Position numbers and translations under genes: made by a program. A DNA stretch of 64,000 nt, taken from Bemisia tabaci (lineage: Eukaryota > Arthropoda > Insecta > Hemiptera > Aleyrodidae). The stretch lies in contig NC_092799.1 of the NCBI RefSeq assembly GCF_918797505.1, positions 27,838,382-27,902,381 of the forward strand, given 5' to 3'. The notes under the pieces were generated by a model. It was not told where the DNA came from. It worked only from the letters and a program-made list of their open reading frames with translations, and searched no databases. Positions 23,401 to 34,706 of the stretch are shown here, one piece after another; position 1 is the first letter of the stretch; each line of letters opens with the position of its first letter.

Positions 23401-26400
23401 TAAGTAAAGTGCCTGATGATCTCCTCCGCAAACCACTATTCACTGGCGTACTCACTGACAAGCAGTGGTTTCGTCTCGCAAAAATACAGACTGAACTTCA
23501 CACCGATTACACAATCAGAAGAGAAATGTTGTTGAAACGATTGGATGTCACCGTACTATCATTTGAGGTAGGTCCTCCTGTGACTGCTTTCATTCAGTAG
23601 TTCAGAATGGTCTTCTCAATGGCACAAGTATTATTCAAAATCTCAGCCTTAAAATAAGACGTATAAATTGAAGTTTAGTCATAGTAGAAAATAGCTTTCA
23701 CAAGGTTTCTTTACAAGAAAGTTACATCAACCTAATGATGTCTTACAGCCTAAACTCAAAAATTTTGAACTAAGTGTGTTCCTTTGTTCATATTGACCTA
23801 TGAATATAAAATGGTTGATCTTTCTACTGTCTCAAATTGACTCATGTGTTTTTCTTGTTTTGCCATCATTTTACTATCTGTCTCTTCTAGAAGAAGTATC
23901 GATAACTTGAAAAATCACCTCTGAGCATCATAAGCATGAAATATGCCTGATCTTGCGATTGGTTGATAGCAGCAAACATGAGATTAATCTTGGAATGTTT
24001 GGCAATTTTCAGAAAATCGAATTTTCTTTGAAGAATGTGGCATATTGGGCATTTTTCCTCTTTCGCTATCAGGCAAAATTGCCAGATTGCAAAGAACGGT
24101 CTTTATTCTGAAACTTTTTGCTCCTCTGTCTATCATCATGTCAAACCTCCCAACCTTGATAGTATTTTTCAATTTTGAATTTTGGTTTAGTGGTCAGACA
24201 AATTGAAGAGCAAAGCACAGGTCATCACCCAGTCTTACACGCCAAAACGGCAAGCCTTAACATTAGAGCCGAACATCAGTATTGCTGATGTACTAGCCGC
24301 CAGAGATGACTTGACTATAATTGAGAAAACATCCAGCGCCAGTGTGCGCCGCAACACTCAGTCCTCAATCAACAAAGTAGTCATCGGCCAGGTAAGAATT
24401 CACCTTTTCATTCGTCAGTGGGAGAAGGATTAAGTGATCATAGAAAAAAAGACCTATCCATGTTTTTTAGTTTCGCTGAAGATTAAGTTTGGCTGCTGAT
24501 CGTTTAGTTTTGAACATACTTCCATGCAAAAAAAGGTCAAATCTGTAGTCAATCTCTCCTTGGATTATCTCATTAAAAGTATTCCTTATTATTATGCCTG
24601 ATTTTTAAAGTGAACAAATATACATTGAGTACACATCAGAATCATTGAAACACCTGTCAGTTGGATGGTAATTTGCTTCAATCGTTTTTGAATCTTTTAT
24701 TTTTGTGCATGTTTGTTCAGCTCAGTCTAATTCTGCCATGCTAAGGAAAAACGCTGTATCAACCTTCAAGCGTTGCCAATTTTCCTCTGATGATATACGA
24801 ATTTATTGAGGAAATTGTAAATATTTGTCTTCCAATTTTTCAGACTATTTTGTTTGCAATGTAATCTAAAATATATGATAATTTCTAGGAAAAATATGCA
24901 TGAATTTCGTCGACTAGCATTAACAGGGTTGCCAGCGACCGGGAAAACCGGGAAAAGTCAGGGGAAAAAAATCAACCGGGAAAAGTCAGGGAATTTCGGT
25001 GTTGGTCAGGGATTTTTCTGATTTTTCGTGGAATTAGGCGCGGGCGGTCTCGGGCTCGCGTTGTGGTTAAAGTTGAACGCGTTTCACTGTAACAGACTGC
25101 GTCAGATCCATACTTAAAAGTCAGGGAAAAATATTGGAAAGTCAGGGAAAAGTCAGGGAATGGAAAAAAATAATTTGGCTGGCAACCCTGTATTAATAAT
25201 AAAAGATTATAGATATAACTTTAAGTGAACGTATGATAAGTAAAAAGTAAACTTATCATCAAGGTTTGTAGATTGTATAAGGTAGTGGCGACAATTGTAA
25301 TTTATCAATAAATTCTTCAAAAAAAAAAAAAAAAGAATTTCGTCAAAAATACATGTTTCATCCGGGGAAATTTGACAACTCCTGAACGTTCATGTGGCGT
25401 TCTTCCTTAGCACGGCAGAATTATTGTCTTATTATGGGTCTTATCACCATTATCATCTTCATCTTTTGTTCTAATTTGTAATCTTCTAAGGGAAGAGAGG
25501 CCTTAATCCACAAGACAAATTTTTTATCAGAATTATTCTATCATGCGAGGAGAAAAACTTGGCTCACTCGAAAACTCACTGTTGTTTAGCAAAGAATAAG
25601 TTTCCAGCAGTTTAATCATCTTTCATGCCAATTTAGGGAGTGAAATTTCAGTAGTATCCAGCAATTTCTAGCCCTGAACATGGTAGATTCGAATTTGAGA
25701 TGTGGTCTCTGGAGGCATCAGAGAAAAAATGTTGTTGATTTTTCATGAATTGCCCCGTGACCAACTTTCGTCATGTGACTATCATGGTGGCTCAAGCAGA
25801 CATTGAGGTTATCTCAACGCTCAGCGGCCTTGCCCAACACCTTTGAAAGGTGCTGGGCGATTGCGTTGGCCGATAACCCGCCATGACAGTAATCGGGCAA
25901 TTAGCGAGAAGTCAGCAAGTCTTCAAGAACAATCGTCAAATCTCAACGGTACTCATCGGGTAACCAACAGTTGACCTGATGCCTCCAGAGAACGCATCTT
26001 TGATGCAGCGTTTTTTTCAAAACTATGATTCTAGATTCTCTAACTTCCAACTGTAGTTAACTCCCACTCAGATAGTCTGGTATTTTTGGACGTTTTTTGT
26101 CCCAAATTTTCACAGAACTTTCTGTTAAGGTCTGGTTTCGGTCATTAAATTTTGATTATTTATGAAAGGAGGTCTCATTTCCAATGGATGATCAAATTTT
26201 ATCGCATTCCTGTAGTGATTATAGGAATTTAATCGATGACAAAAATTGATTTTGATGTTAAGCTTGACAAAAAGAATTAAAACGTTTATTCTGGAGGTTC
26301 CTAAAATGGTATGGAAATTAAAATTGATAGTCATTTTGTTGCGGTGAGGAATAAAATTTCTGATCCTTGAATTTTTTTCGATCATAAACTAACTTTCAAA

Positions 26401-29400
26401 GCACATATTCACTATGCTATATCTAAGGCTCTGTATCTGACAAAAAGCAAAATGTTTTAAGAATTTTCAGTTTGTGGTTTTACTCTTTTATGGAGCTATT
26501 GCATGTCATGGTGATTTGGATTGCATTTTGCCAAAAGGAACCTCTAGCATTGCAATGATGCTAAGATTGTGCAACTTCATCCTTTGCAATAAAATTGCGG
26601 AAATCGTGAAAAACTATGAAATTTAGATGGTAATTTTTGTCTTAAATTCACAGTTTTTAGCGAGTAAAATAGAAACTATAATGGATAATCGGGTTTTTCC
26701 TCCAAGACAAAAAAAGTTGCACAATCTTAGCAACATTGCAATGCTAGTGGTTCCTTTTTGCATAATGCAATCCATTTATGATTCAAGTATTTTATTCTCC
26801 ATTATATTTTGTAAAAAACACAATGATGCCCCTGGTTTCTCCTGAAACGAACTCCAAAGCTCCAAAAATGCTCTCAAAATGTAGGCGATAACGGAATGTT
26901 ATGGTGAGTCTTCACCCCCCACATCCAGCGGAACTCATCATACACAGATAGGGAGCAAATGCATTAGCAGGGTTGCTACTTTGTGTGAGTACTCCAGGGC
27001 TGGAGCCTCCGCAACCCTGCCAATGTATTTGTTCCAATCTGTGCTTGGAGAGTTTTATTCGATATAGAGGTGGACTCTCACCATAACGTAGGCGGTCTCC
27101 ACTATTGTGGCCTTAACTTTGAGTGCTGTTTTTTAGCTTGATAGTCTATTTCAGAGAAAACCAGTGGTACTATTAGGTCTCTCTCAAACTTTCATACAAA
27201 GAAAAGCTTTTAAATCGTAAATCCCTATTGCATGCAATAGTTTCATACTTATGCTGAAATTTTAAGTCATTTTTTTAGAAATTTTTCTTCAACTTAATTA
27301 GTTTTTCACTTGATCTGAAATCCTCCCGATGCTTCTTACATTGCCACTTATGGAAGCGTGTAGGAGCCAAAAAAAAACTTGTGTTAAGCGGGACTTCGTC
27401 CTGAGCGAATTTCGACTTAGCGGGATTTCACTGTATGTCCTGTGTTTGTGGGATTGATAATGAATTTTCTTTCAGTGTTGATTTTCTCCATTTGTCCATT
27501 GCCTCCTTTAAACAGCACAGCAAAAAGCTAATGCCCATCCTTGATGTATTATTTTTTTATCATTCGACTCCGCAGTTGATGTGTCTTCTGATTTTCCATT
27601 ATTTTGTCTCCTACCTTGATGTCATCTTGTTTTGCATTTTATTGTCCATATTAATGTTGTAATAATGTTCCGTAAATTTGTGGAATAGAATAAACAGATT
27701 TTTTTCATTGATTCTATTTTCATGTGTATCAGGTTCCAGACCGAGGTGGGCGCCCACATGAGCAGCAACCACCACCGCCAGAAATGCCAAGCTGGCAACA
27801 AAGATCTTCTGCTCCTGGTCCAAGCTCAGGTAACAAAATGCTTGTGAATCTTGCATGAAATTTTATCTCAAGGCTTTGAAGATCCCATATTTAACAGGGA
27901 GATACAGATTGTTGTTGCTTCTTTTCCGCAATAATGAAGATTTTTGTTTACAAAGTCATCAATCTAAAACCGTATTTAGAACAAATTGCCCTCTAGTGTC
28001 TGTGTTTTTCAGCTCCGTTTGCATCACAGTTTGGAAGTGCTAGTTTGTGAATAGGAGCTTAACCACGGAATTTGCTGTGGAAATTTTTGAGTTGTTAGCT
28101 GTACTGCATTGGTTAAAAAGCATAAAGTTACTTAGATTATCCATAGAAAAATTCTCCAATTCAAGATTGTGTGAGAATCATGGTGAAAGAAATAACTTAG
28201 CTGGCAGACGTTGTTCTTGTGTTTTTGAAGGGAGGAGGCTCATAGAAAAAGTGTCCAGCAAACCTTCGTTCACCAGTATCATGGCATTCCACATGTCATG
28301 TTCCATCAAAATGTTGTTACAAGTCTGCTGATCAGATCATCGCATTGTTTGTAGAAGGGAGAAAATCAGAAAGAACAAAAATATTTACAATGTAAATGTT
28401 GTTGCATTATATGTCCAGTTAAATGTACTTACAGACAGTGTTTGTAAACATATAAAGACAGTCTGAAAATGACGTAATAAAATAAGTTTTTGAAAAATCG
28501 ACTTTCCTTTTGCATGAACAGTGCCTTCAAATGAAGATCTTTTTCCAATGAGTTCTGTTCCTGCTTTGTATTTTTTGTCGGCTCAGAGTTAGAGCTTGGT
28601 TTAGCAATTTTGTTTGTTTTTTCAGTTGGAGGAACTGCATCAACGGGTGGTGGCAGTAATAGGGTTCAAGCCGGTTGGAATTCTGGAGGCGGTCAAAGGC
28701 AAACAGGAGATAACTACCAGAACAGTCGCCCGGCTGGAAATCAAATGAACCAAGAGTCGAGGAGCACCTATCATACAGATAAACCAGCATACCAGGACAA
28801 GGGTCCAGGAAACTTCCAAGACAACAGGATAGGCTATCAAGACAACCGAGGTGGCTACCAAGACCAAAGAGGTGGTTATCAAAACAACCGAGGGGGTTAC
28901 CAAGATCACAGGGGTGGATATCAAGACGGACGGAGTTATCAAGACAGTCGCGGCTATCAGGATAATAGAAACTACAGAGACAACAGAGGCTACCAAGAAA
29001 CTAGAGCTTACCAAGATAACAGGGGCTATCAAGACAATCGAAGTAATTATCAAGATAACCGAGGAGGCTATCACGACAGTCGCGGTGGGCAGAGCAATCG
29101 AGGTGCCCCTCAACCCTTCCAGAACTCAACTAGCAACCGAGGGACGTACCAGAATAGTAGGGGCGCCTATCAGGACAACAGAGGCGCTCAAAACAATTAC
29201 CAAAACTTTGCTCCTAACCATCAGACTGGCTACCAGTACAGTAACTATGGAGACGCGGCTGTTTACCAAGAGAGGAATAACTTCCAAGACCCTAGGCAGT
29301 ACTATCAAGAAACCAAAGGTTATTCGGAAAATAGAGAGGGAGATGCTGGACGAGGTGGATTCAACTCTCGCGGTGGACCCCACAGTAGAGGCCGTGGTCG

Positions 29401-29425
29401 GGGTAGAGGAAGGGGCGCTTACTAG
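17473..29425 (+). CDS. FAM98 family protein (tRNA-ligase / DDX1-associated) with RG-rich C-terminal tail
   Basis: Eight exons: 17473-17507, 19391-19590, 21250-21410, 22302-22412, 23388-23567, 24191-24391, 27733-27829 and 28626-29425. Together they total 1,785 nt, or 594 residues plus stop, with all phases closing. The N-terminal FAM98 domain (about 1-320) shows YTQLVEWLSKELGSLCAL, then LLLLDYLISEVEAARMM, KFAKPPDNITPEVLF and RREMLLKRLDVTVLSFEWSD. The PKRQALTLEPNISIADVLAARDDL segment leads to INKVVIGQVPDRGGRPHEQQPPPPEMPSWQQR. Each is recognisable in human FAM98A/B. Residues about 330-594 are low complexity: YQDNRGG-type repeats ending in RGRGRGRGRG. In animals FAM98 proteins bind RTCB, DDX1 and C14orf166 in the tRNA-splicing ligase complex and bind RNA through the RG tail. 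Divergent from Iswi. AATAAA signals lie at 29750 and 30075. Confidence 0.95.
17508..19390 (+). other. FAM98 intron 1
   Basis: Runs from the GTAAGT donor to TTTTTACCAG. No further exon, repeat family or RNA gene was recognised in it. Confidence 0.7.
19591..21249 (+). other. FAM98 intron 2, with homopolymer tracts
   Basis: The donor is GTTTGT, weaker than the others in this gene, and the acceptor is CATTTTAG. It contains A-rich tracts near 19819-19852 and 20300-20330, and a G run near 20606-20621. Nothing else supported. Confidence 0.65.
24924..25190. mobile_element. Non-autonomous DNA element with CAGGGTTGCCAG termini, copy A
   Basis: It begins CAGGGTTGCCAGC and ends GCTGGCAACCCTG, a 12-13 bp terminal inverted repeat. 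The flanks CATTAA (left) and TATTAA (right) look like a 6-bp target duplication with one change. The interior repeats GTCAGGGAAAA several times and contains a GC-rich core (GGCGCGGGCGGTCTCGGGC). It is the reverse complement of the element at 40616-40849 over nearly its whole length. Confidence 0.85.
25699..25998. mobile_element. 300-bp TIR element with TTTGA target duplication
   Basis: The left terminus GATGTGGTCTCTGGAGGCAT and right terminus ATGCCTCCAGAGAACGCATC are imperfect inverted repeats of about 23 bp. TTTGA flanks both ends directly. No coding capacity. Confidence 0.7.
26518..26773. repeat. Foldback element with 60-bp arms
   Basis: The left arm, ending AGATTGTGCAACTT (26578), and the right arm, starting AAGTTGCACAATCT (26713), are inverted copies with about 8 mismatches over 61 bp. 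The spacer is 134 bp. Confidence 0.7.
26898..27087. repeat. Foldback element
   Basis: GTTATGGTGAGTCTTCACC at the left pairs with GGTGGACTCTCACCATAAC at the right, and AGCAGGGTTGC pairs with GCAACCCTGC inside. About 190 bp, non-coding. Confidence 0.65.
27376..27434. mobile_element. Terminus of a Tigger/pogo-like element
   Basis: TTCGACTTAGCGGGATTTCACTG followed by TA resembles the right end of the complete Tigger-like element at 56673-57566 (CCGACTTAGCGAGGTTTTACTG + TA). The matching left end was not located. Confidence 0.5.
28780..29120 (+). repeat. Coding minisatellite: degenerate 21-24 nt units encoding YQDNRGG
   Basis: In the last FAM98 exon. Repeated TAYCAAGACAAYMGAGG-like units encode about 15 variants of G-Y-Q-D-N-R-G. 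The repetition also opens long spurious frames in other registers (28640-29113 minus, 28851-29573 plus). Confidence 0.8.
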
Positions 29426-29749
29426 TCGTTTTTTGTTCTGTGTTTGTTCAGATCTTCCGTTTCCTGTTGTTAATTCTTCCTTGAAATCTCTCTCCAATTT
29501 CAGGGAAGATTGTTATTCCTCAGATAAAAATTTACATTTGTTTGTGGGCTGCACAGAAGTTATTAGTATTTAGAATCTTACGGAGCTTTTAACGATCAAT
29601 CCTCTTTTCCTGGGTAATGCTAGTAACTTTTGTAGTTGATTTTTGATGAACATTGTGAAAGAATATTGTCTGATATCAAAGAGAGAGAAGTGCTACCAAC
29701 AAGGTAAATGGTTTGATTGCATGATAGTCTCTTGATAATCAGCTAAAAA

Positions 29750-29755
29750 AATAAA
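29750..29755 (+). terminator. Candidate FAM98 polyadenylation signal
   Basis: AATAAA about 325 bp after the stop. A second AATAAA at 30075-30080 could give a longer 3' UTR. Confidence 0.5.
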
Positions 29756-32684
29756 ACAATATGTAATTTTAAAAGAGGAAAAGTAATAACTTTGATGAAT
29801 CAACAGTACTATGTTTTCTCTCCTAGTGCATCTTGTGAAATCAGCCACTTGTTTTAAATTTTGTACACAAGTGCATAAAGTTGTATTTACTTTGGATTTG
29901 TGTAATTTTGTTACCTAAGCAATGCCCATCGGTTTGTTTCATTTTCATCCATTTTTAGGTTGCTTTTTATTACTGGGGGAAAAAATGAGACTTTTCGTGT
30001 GTTGTTCTAGTTTTTTTAGTTTCAAAATAATATTCCATGTAATTAATTGTGAGATGAAAGTATTTATGAATTGGAATAAAGAGGCACACACATCAGAAAA
30101 ATATTGTCAGATTAGAATGAAAATATCAGTGAGGAATTTTTTAAAACATTATCAAGATCCTCCTCTTAAGTTTTTAAACCACCTGTGAAAATACTGGAAT
30201 TTTTTGACTGCATGTATCAAATTTTGTGTACTTAGTTTACATGATGAAATAGATTCAAACTGTGGATAAATTTTCCTTGCTTTTTAATAATTAGAAGTGT
30301 GTAAAATTGTTGTATTTCATCGGCAAAAGCATTAGATGGAAGGGTTTCATATTTTTCAGCTTTGCTGTCATTTGTTAAGTCTGATTACCTAGTTCTTCTT
30401 ACGGCAATTTTGTATTCCAACAATGTGCCTTAATTCCAGATCTAAGTACATGCATGGATCACCATGAGATGGTGTAATTTTTTATTACCAAGTTCCTTTT
30501 GTACACCTTAAGGTATCTTGTCGAGTTTTACAAACTCAATTCTATGCTGCTGTCATACTTGCCGTCTACAACATGAAAATTGAGAGAGATAAACCATGAA
30601 GGGGAAAATCTTATATATTCTTTCGTTAAGCCAAAAATCATCAAGTATTTTGGGAAAAAAAATTCCTCTAAAAGGAATTCTGTGATAAAAAAATTTATTT
30701 AACTGCCGGTGAAGCAGTCCCACCATTTTAATTTTTTGTTTGTAAACCATCTATGTAAGAATTAGTAACCACCTTGCTCAGAGATAGGTGTCTTTAATTT
30801 CCTGGCAACAGTGGGATTCGTTTAAAACTAAAAAACCTCCTCTCTTGGATATCGACCAATTTAAAGTACAATACTACAACTAATTCCTTGCAGTGTAACA
30901 TCCTAACCAAATTCAAAATCTTGTTTTTAAAAGTTTACTTCGAGACTTCTCTTAAAATTCATGAGTGCAGTCAATTTTAGCTTGCAAAAATTTCTTTTTG
31001 TAATCACAAATTAATTACTTTCAATCACAGTGTAACATCTGACATTTGGTTAGTAGGGCAAAAATGTATTTCTTTTATTTCCTGTATTTTTTCTGACCTT
31101 TTTGTAAACCATTATATACGCCGCATATCTCGGAAAACCAATGGTTTGGAAGATATGAGCCTGTTTTTAAGGCGCTGGCTGAACACGATAAAATTGTGAT
31201 AAAATTTTCTTCATGGCACTTTTCAGATAACGCAGTATGTGTGAAAGTTAAAAGATCATACATTTTCTTGCTAATACTATGCCATACTTCCATGAGAATC
31301 AGAATCTACAAAAAATTTGAACTGAAATTGATGCCCCACGGTTCAAAATTAACTCATCTGATACCAAGATAGCTTAACGTTATCTCCCACATTCTCCCCT
31401 AGGTGACTTTGATTTTAAACCTCTGAGTGCCGAAAACCGATGAATTCTGTGCGCAGTATAAAATGAACAGATGTCTGCCCAAATAAAAAGACCAGAGTTC
31501 GTTAGTAGGCATGGTAAAATTTAAAAAACGAACCACGACACCAATAAATCAAATAGATTGGACTTTTAATTTTTAATGATTACCGAAAGCACATTTTACT
31601 ATCTTCTTCCCGAAAAGAAAATTGCTCAAAGCATTTCTCAATATCATCGTTTGCTCACAAGATACAAAATTTCAAAGTTTAAATTTTTCCCAGAAATTCG
31701 TTTGAGGCCTTGTAAACCCTCACTGAAGATGAACACACTTGAAATTGGTTGATATCCAGGTAAAAGAGGAGGTTTTGCTAATTTCAAATTTCTTGTAAAC
31801 ATTTAACACTATTAAAATTGAAGTTTGACTGAAGGAGATTATTTGTAGGCTTTTTATCCCATTAGTTTGTGGTAAAACTTAAATGATAACAAAAACCTCC
31901 CGGTTTTGAAAATGTTCATTCTCTCCCAGTACAGTCCAGTTGAGTTCGTAGTTGTAATAGCTGAACATCATCTAGTTCTTGCTCAATTTTACCTCTCTTT
32001 CAGAAGTCAACAAGCTCATTTTCACAACGGTACAATTATGTCCTCTTTTGATAAATGGTCTTCAAATCGCTGACCCTCTGTTACTCTATCAATCCCTTCC
32101 AGAAACATTGGTTCAATTAGTGTTCATTTTGTTCCTTTTTTTTAAATTAAGCCATGAAAAAGTTTCTAAGAATTTGTAAGCTGGTGAAATGATTTGCTCC
32201 AACATGAACAGTCCGTATGAGAGAGTAGGCACTCTTTCATATTTTTAACTGACAACCACTTTCTTGGTCTCTGGACGGAGTACTTTGCTTTGATGGATCA
32301 GTATGTACTTCACCTAATATGAAGTACTTGTCATCTGTTAAAATTAAACTGCATCAAAATGAAATTCCAGAAGTGATTTCTTTTTCCCCAAGAATACAGA
32401 ATAAATCGTTGGAAAAAAAAATCGCATCGGCCCACATTCTTCGGGAGGGATTGATTTGTTTTGTGCCAGTTTCTTTTTGTAAAAAGTTGCGTTAATATTT
32501 ATTTGTAAAAAAAAAAAGAACCGATCTATGAGAATCAATAAAAATTGAATAAATTGCGTACCTTCTGGCGATTAAATGTCCTCCTTTGATTTGAATTCCA
32601 AGATGCAACTGAAGGAAATGCTGCAGGTGTAAACCATCAAATCAAGATTCTGCGACTACTGGAATTGACTCATTGAGGCGTTGG

Positions 32685-32750
32685 GTGCAGGAGGAGCACT
32701 TCTCTGCTACGCTGTTTGAGAATTTCCACTGCTAATTTAGGTTTTAGAGA
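32685..32750 (-). pseudogene. Short segment resembling the 43153-43332 exon of the MBD/F-box gene
   Basis: GCGTTGGGTGCAGGAGGAGC and the following bases match 29 of the first 40 positions of the plus-strand sequence starting GCGTTAGGTGCAGAAAGGGC (from about 43171), in the same orientation. The similarity continues weakly for 20 more bases with a 3-base gap. Read on the minus strand it gives EILKQRSREVLLLHP, compared with EILQHCIGEVPFLHL in the exon, then a stop. It may be an exon remnant, a shared repeat, or chance. Confidence 0.3.
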
Positions 32751-33624
32751 GGAAATTATTGGATGAATTTTTTCGTTCTGAGCATTGTAAAATTGTAAAA
32801 AAACAATCAGCAAGAGTTTCAATGAATTATATAGATTTGCTCTGATCATGTAATGGATTTAAACTGTTGGCAGAGTTTATGAGACACCACCCTTCCTGCA
32901 CCCGGCGCATCACTTATGATCATAGCTAGATATTAAAATTCGAGGATTTTGAACTATTTGCTTAGCAGGATGAAACTTTTTAGCTGTTTCTTCTTGAAGC
33001 GTGAACTTATGACTTATCTGGTTTGACAGTTATGCCTACGCGTTTGTGCAGTAGGTATGCTTTCATACAGTGATGACAGTTTCTCACCTTCTACTTTCTA
33101 GGAGCAGGATCTCTTTGCCGACATATGGTCACAAATGCTATAAAAATGTTGTTTTCCATTTTGAAAAAAGTGAAGAAAAGCTGAAGCACTATAAACTTCC
33201 TCTTCCAAGCTAAAAGGAAACATAAAATTAGTAAGTATTTCCTTACTTTTGCGAAGGATACTTACAATTAGTAAGTTTCCTTGTAAATTGTAAAATACCT
33301 TTGGACTTATCATGCAATTTCACTTGATAGTCTGAATGACGTACGAGTGTCATCTATGAAATTTCTAAGCAGTTTGATTTGGAAAATCACTCATATTTAT
33401 CGTACACCGTAATATAGTTATCACAGAAATAGACTTTTATCTGGGAAATTTGATAAAATGTCATTGTTCTTCAGTGGTGCAGATTTGCTTAATTTTCGTA
33501 ACTGAATTACATTACGGTGACAGCTCAAACATTCACTTAACATCTAATAATTTTCCTTTAACAGTGCCACTAACACTAACATTTTAGCCCCCTCTCCCCC
33601 TGATAAACACTTGCAATGTTCCAT

Positions 33625-33829
33625 CCAAGACCAATCCACACAGGTCAGTCATTCCCGTGGACGAGTTTTGGTACTCTACTGCGCAGTGACGTACTATTGA
33701 GTGCTTGCAATGTATTTCTTATGGGAGCACCCATTGTGACGTACTATTGAGTGCAGCCGAGTTAGGGCCGGGCGGGGAAGTGGCTTTCAAAAAGATGCGC
33801 AATGACTGACCTGTGTGGATTGGTCTTGG
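33625..33829. mobile_element. 205-bp MITE with perfect 29-bp terminal inverted repeats
   Basis: 33625-33653 and 33801-33829 are exact reverse complements (starting CCAAGACCAATCCACACAGG). Inside, a GTGACGTACTATTGAGTGC segment occurs twice (33688 and 33737). Flanks TTCCAT / TTCCAC may be a degraded target duplication. Confidence 0.8.
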
Positions 33830-34437
33830 TTCCACCGAGAGGAAAAAGTAGCATTTATCTCGACATTTGACTAATAAGGATAAAATTATCCAAAAAAAAG
33901 AAGATAGGATTCGGAATACGAGCAAAATTTGTCCAGTGTGAATAGTAAAACTATATTATTAAACTTTCATTGAAAAAAAAAAAAATTAATTTACCTCTCA
34001 CAGCTTTGTAGATAAGTTACACTTTTTGTGTTAAGAAGGGAAAGATTTGAATACATAATTAATATTGCCAGCTTAGAAAAGCCCTTACTAGATTTTGAGG
34101 AAAACGGTTAAACATACTCAAAAAAGGGAGAAAAAATACTTTTGAATCTTCATGAATGCATCAAAACAAAATAATTCCCAATACCCTCAAAAAAGCATGT
34201 GTGTGTGTGGGGGGGGGGGGGGGACCAGCCGTAGAAAACTGAGATGCCAACTGACAATTTAGGAAAGTCACCTTGAATAATTTGAAATAATGCTATCTGC
34301 ATTCAGAGAACTTGAAATTTTGTTTCAACACCTCAATTAGACATTCATGGTAATTCTGCTTTGGTAGTATTCGGTTACTGAACACTCATTTCTACCTTAT
34401 TGATTTTCGCAAGTGACAGATGCTGTTTCTCCATAGA

Positions 34438-34706
34438 GAAAAAAACGGAGGTGTTCGCATTTCGGGCATTTTGGATTTTTTTGACAACGTAGGTCGGTAC
34501 GGACAACTTTATTATCAATTTTCTTGGAAATGGTGTAGTTAATGAAAAAAAGTCATTCTATAAAAAGTGTTTGAAATTATAATGATTATTGATTTAAGCA
34601 AAAAAAACGGACTTAATGGTCTTTCTTACTACGAATTCCGGTCTTTGCAGTACCGACCTACTTCAGGGGGTGAACAATCCTAAAGATGCAACACCTTTTT
34701 TTTCTC
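34438..34706. repeat. Degenerate inverted-repeat element
   Basis: GTAGGTCGGTAC (about 34489) pairs with GTACCGACCTAC (about 34650). The outer arms AAAAAACGGAGGTGTTCGCAT and GATGCAACACCTTTTTTTT also pair. Non-coding. Confidence 0.55.

Larger units (their letters stand above)
24392..27732 (+). other. FAM98 intron 6, a cluster of DNA-transposon remnants
   Basis: The largest FAM98 intron (3.3 kb). It holds an element with CAGGGTTGCCAG ends (24924-25190), a TIR element with a 5-bp duplication (25699-25998) and two foldback elements (26518-26773, 26898-27087). It also holds a Tigger-like terminus (27376-27434). Coding exons lie outside these elements. Confidence 0.65.

Noticed and set aside
28640..29113. 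157-residue minus-strand frame rich in Ile/Val/Leu
   Set aside because: Antisense of the FAM98 YQDNRGG repeat; repetition keeps other registers open. The plus-strand exon is supported by phase and family.
28851..29573. 240-residue plus-strand frame rich in Thr/Lys/Ile
   Set aside because: Another register of the same FAM98 repeat; no start context or splice logic.
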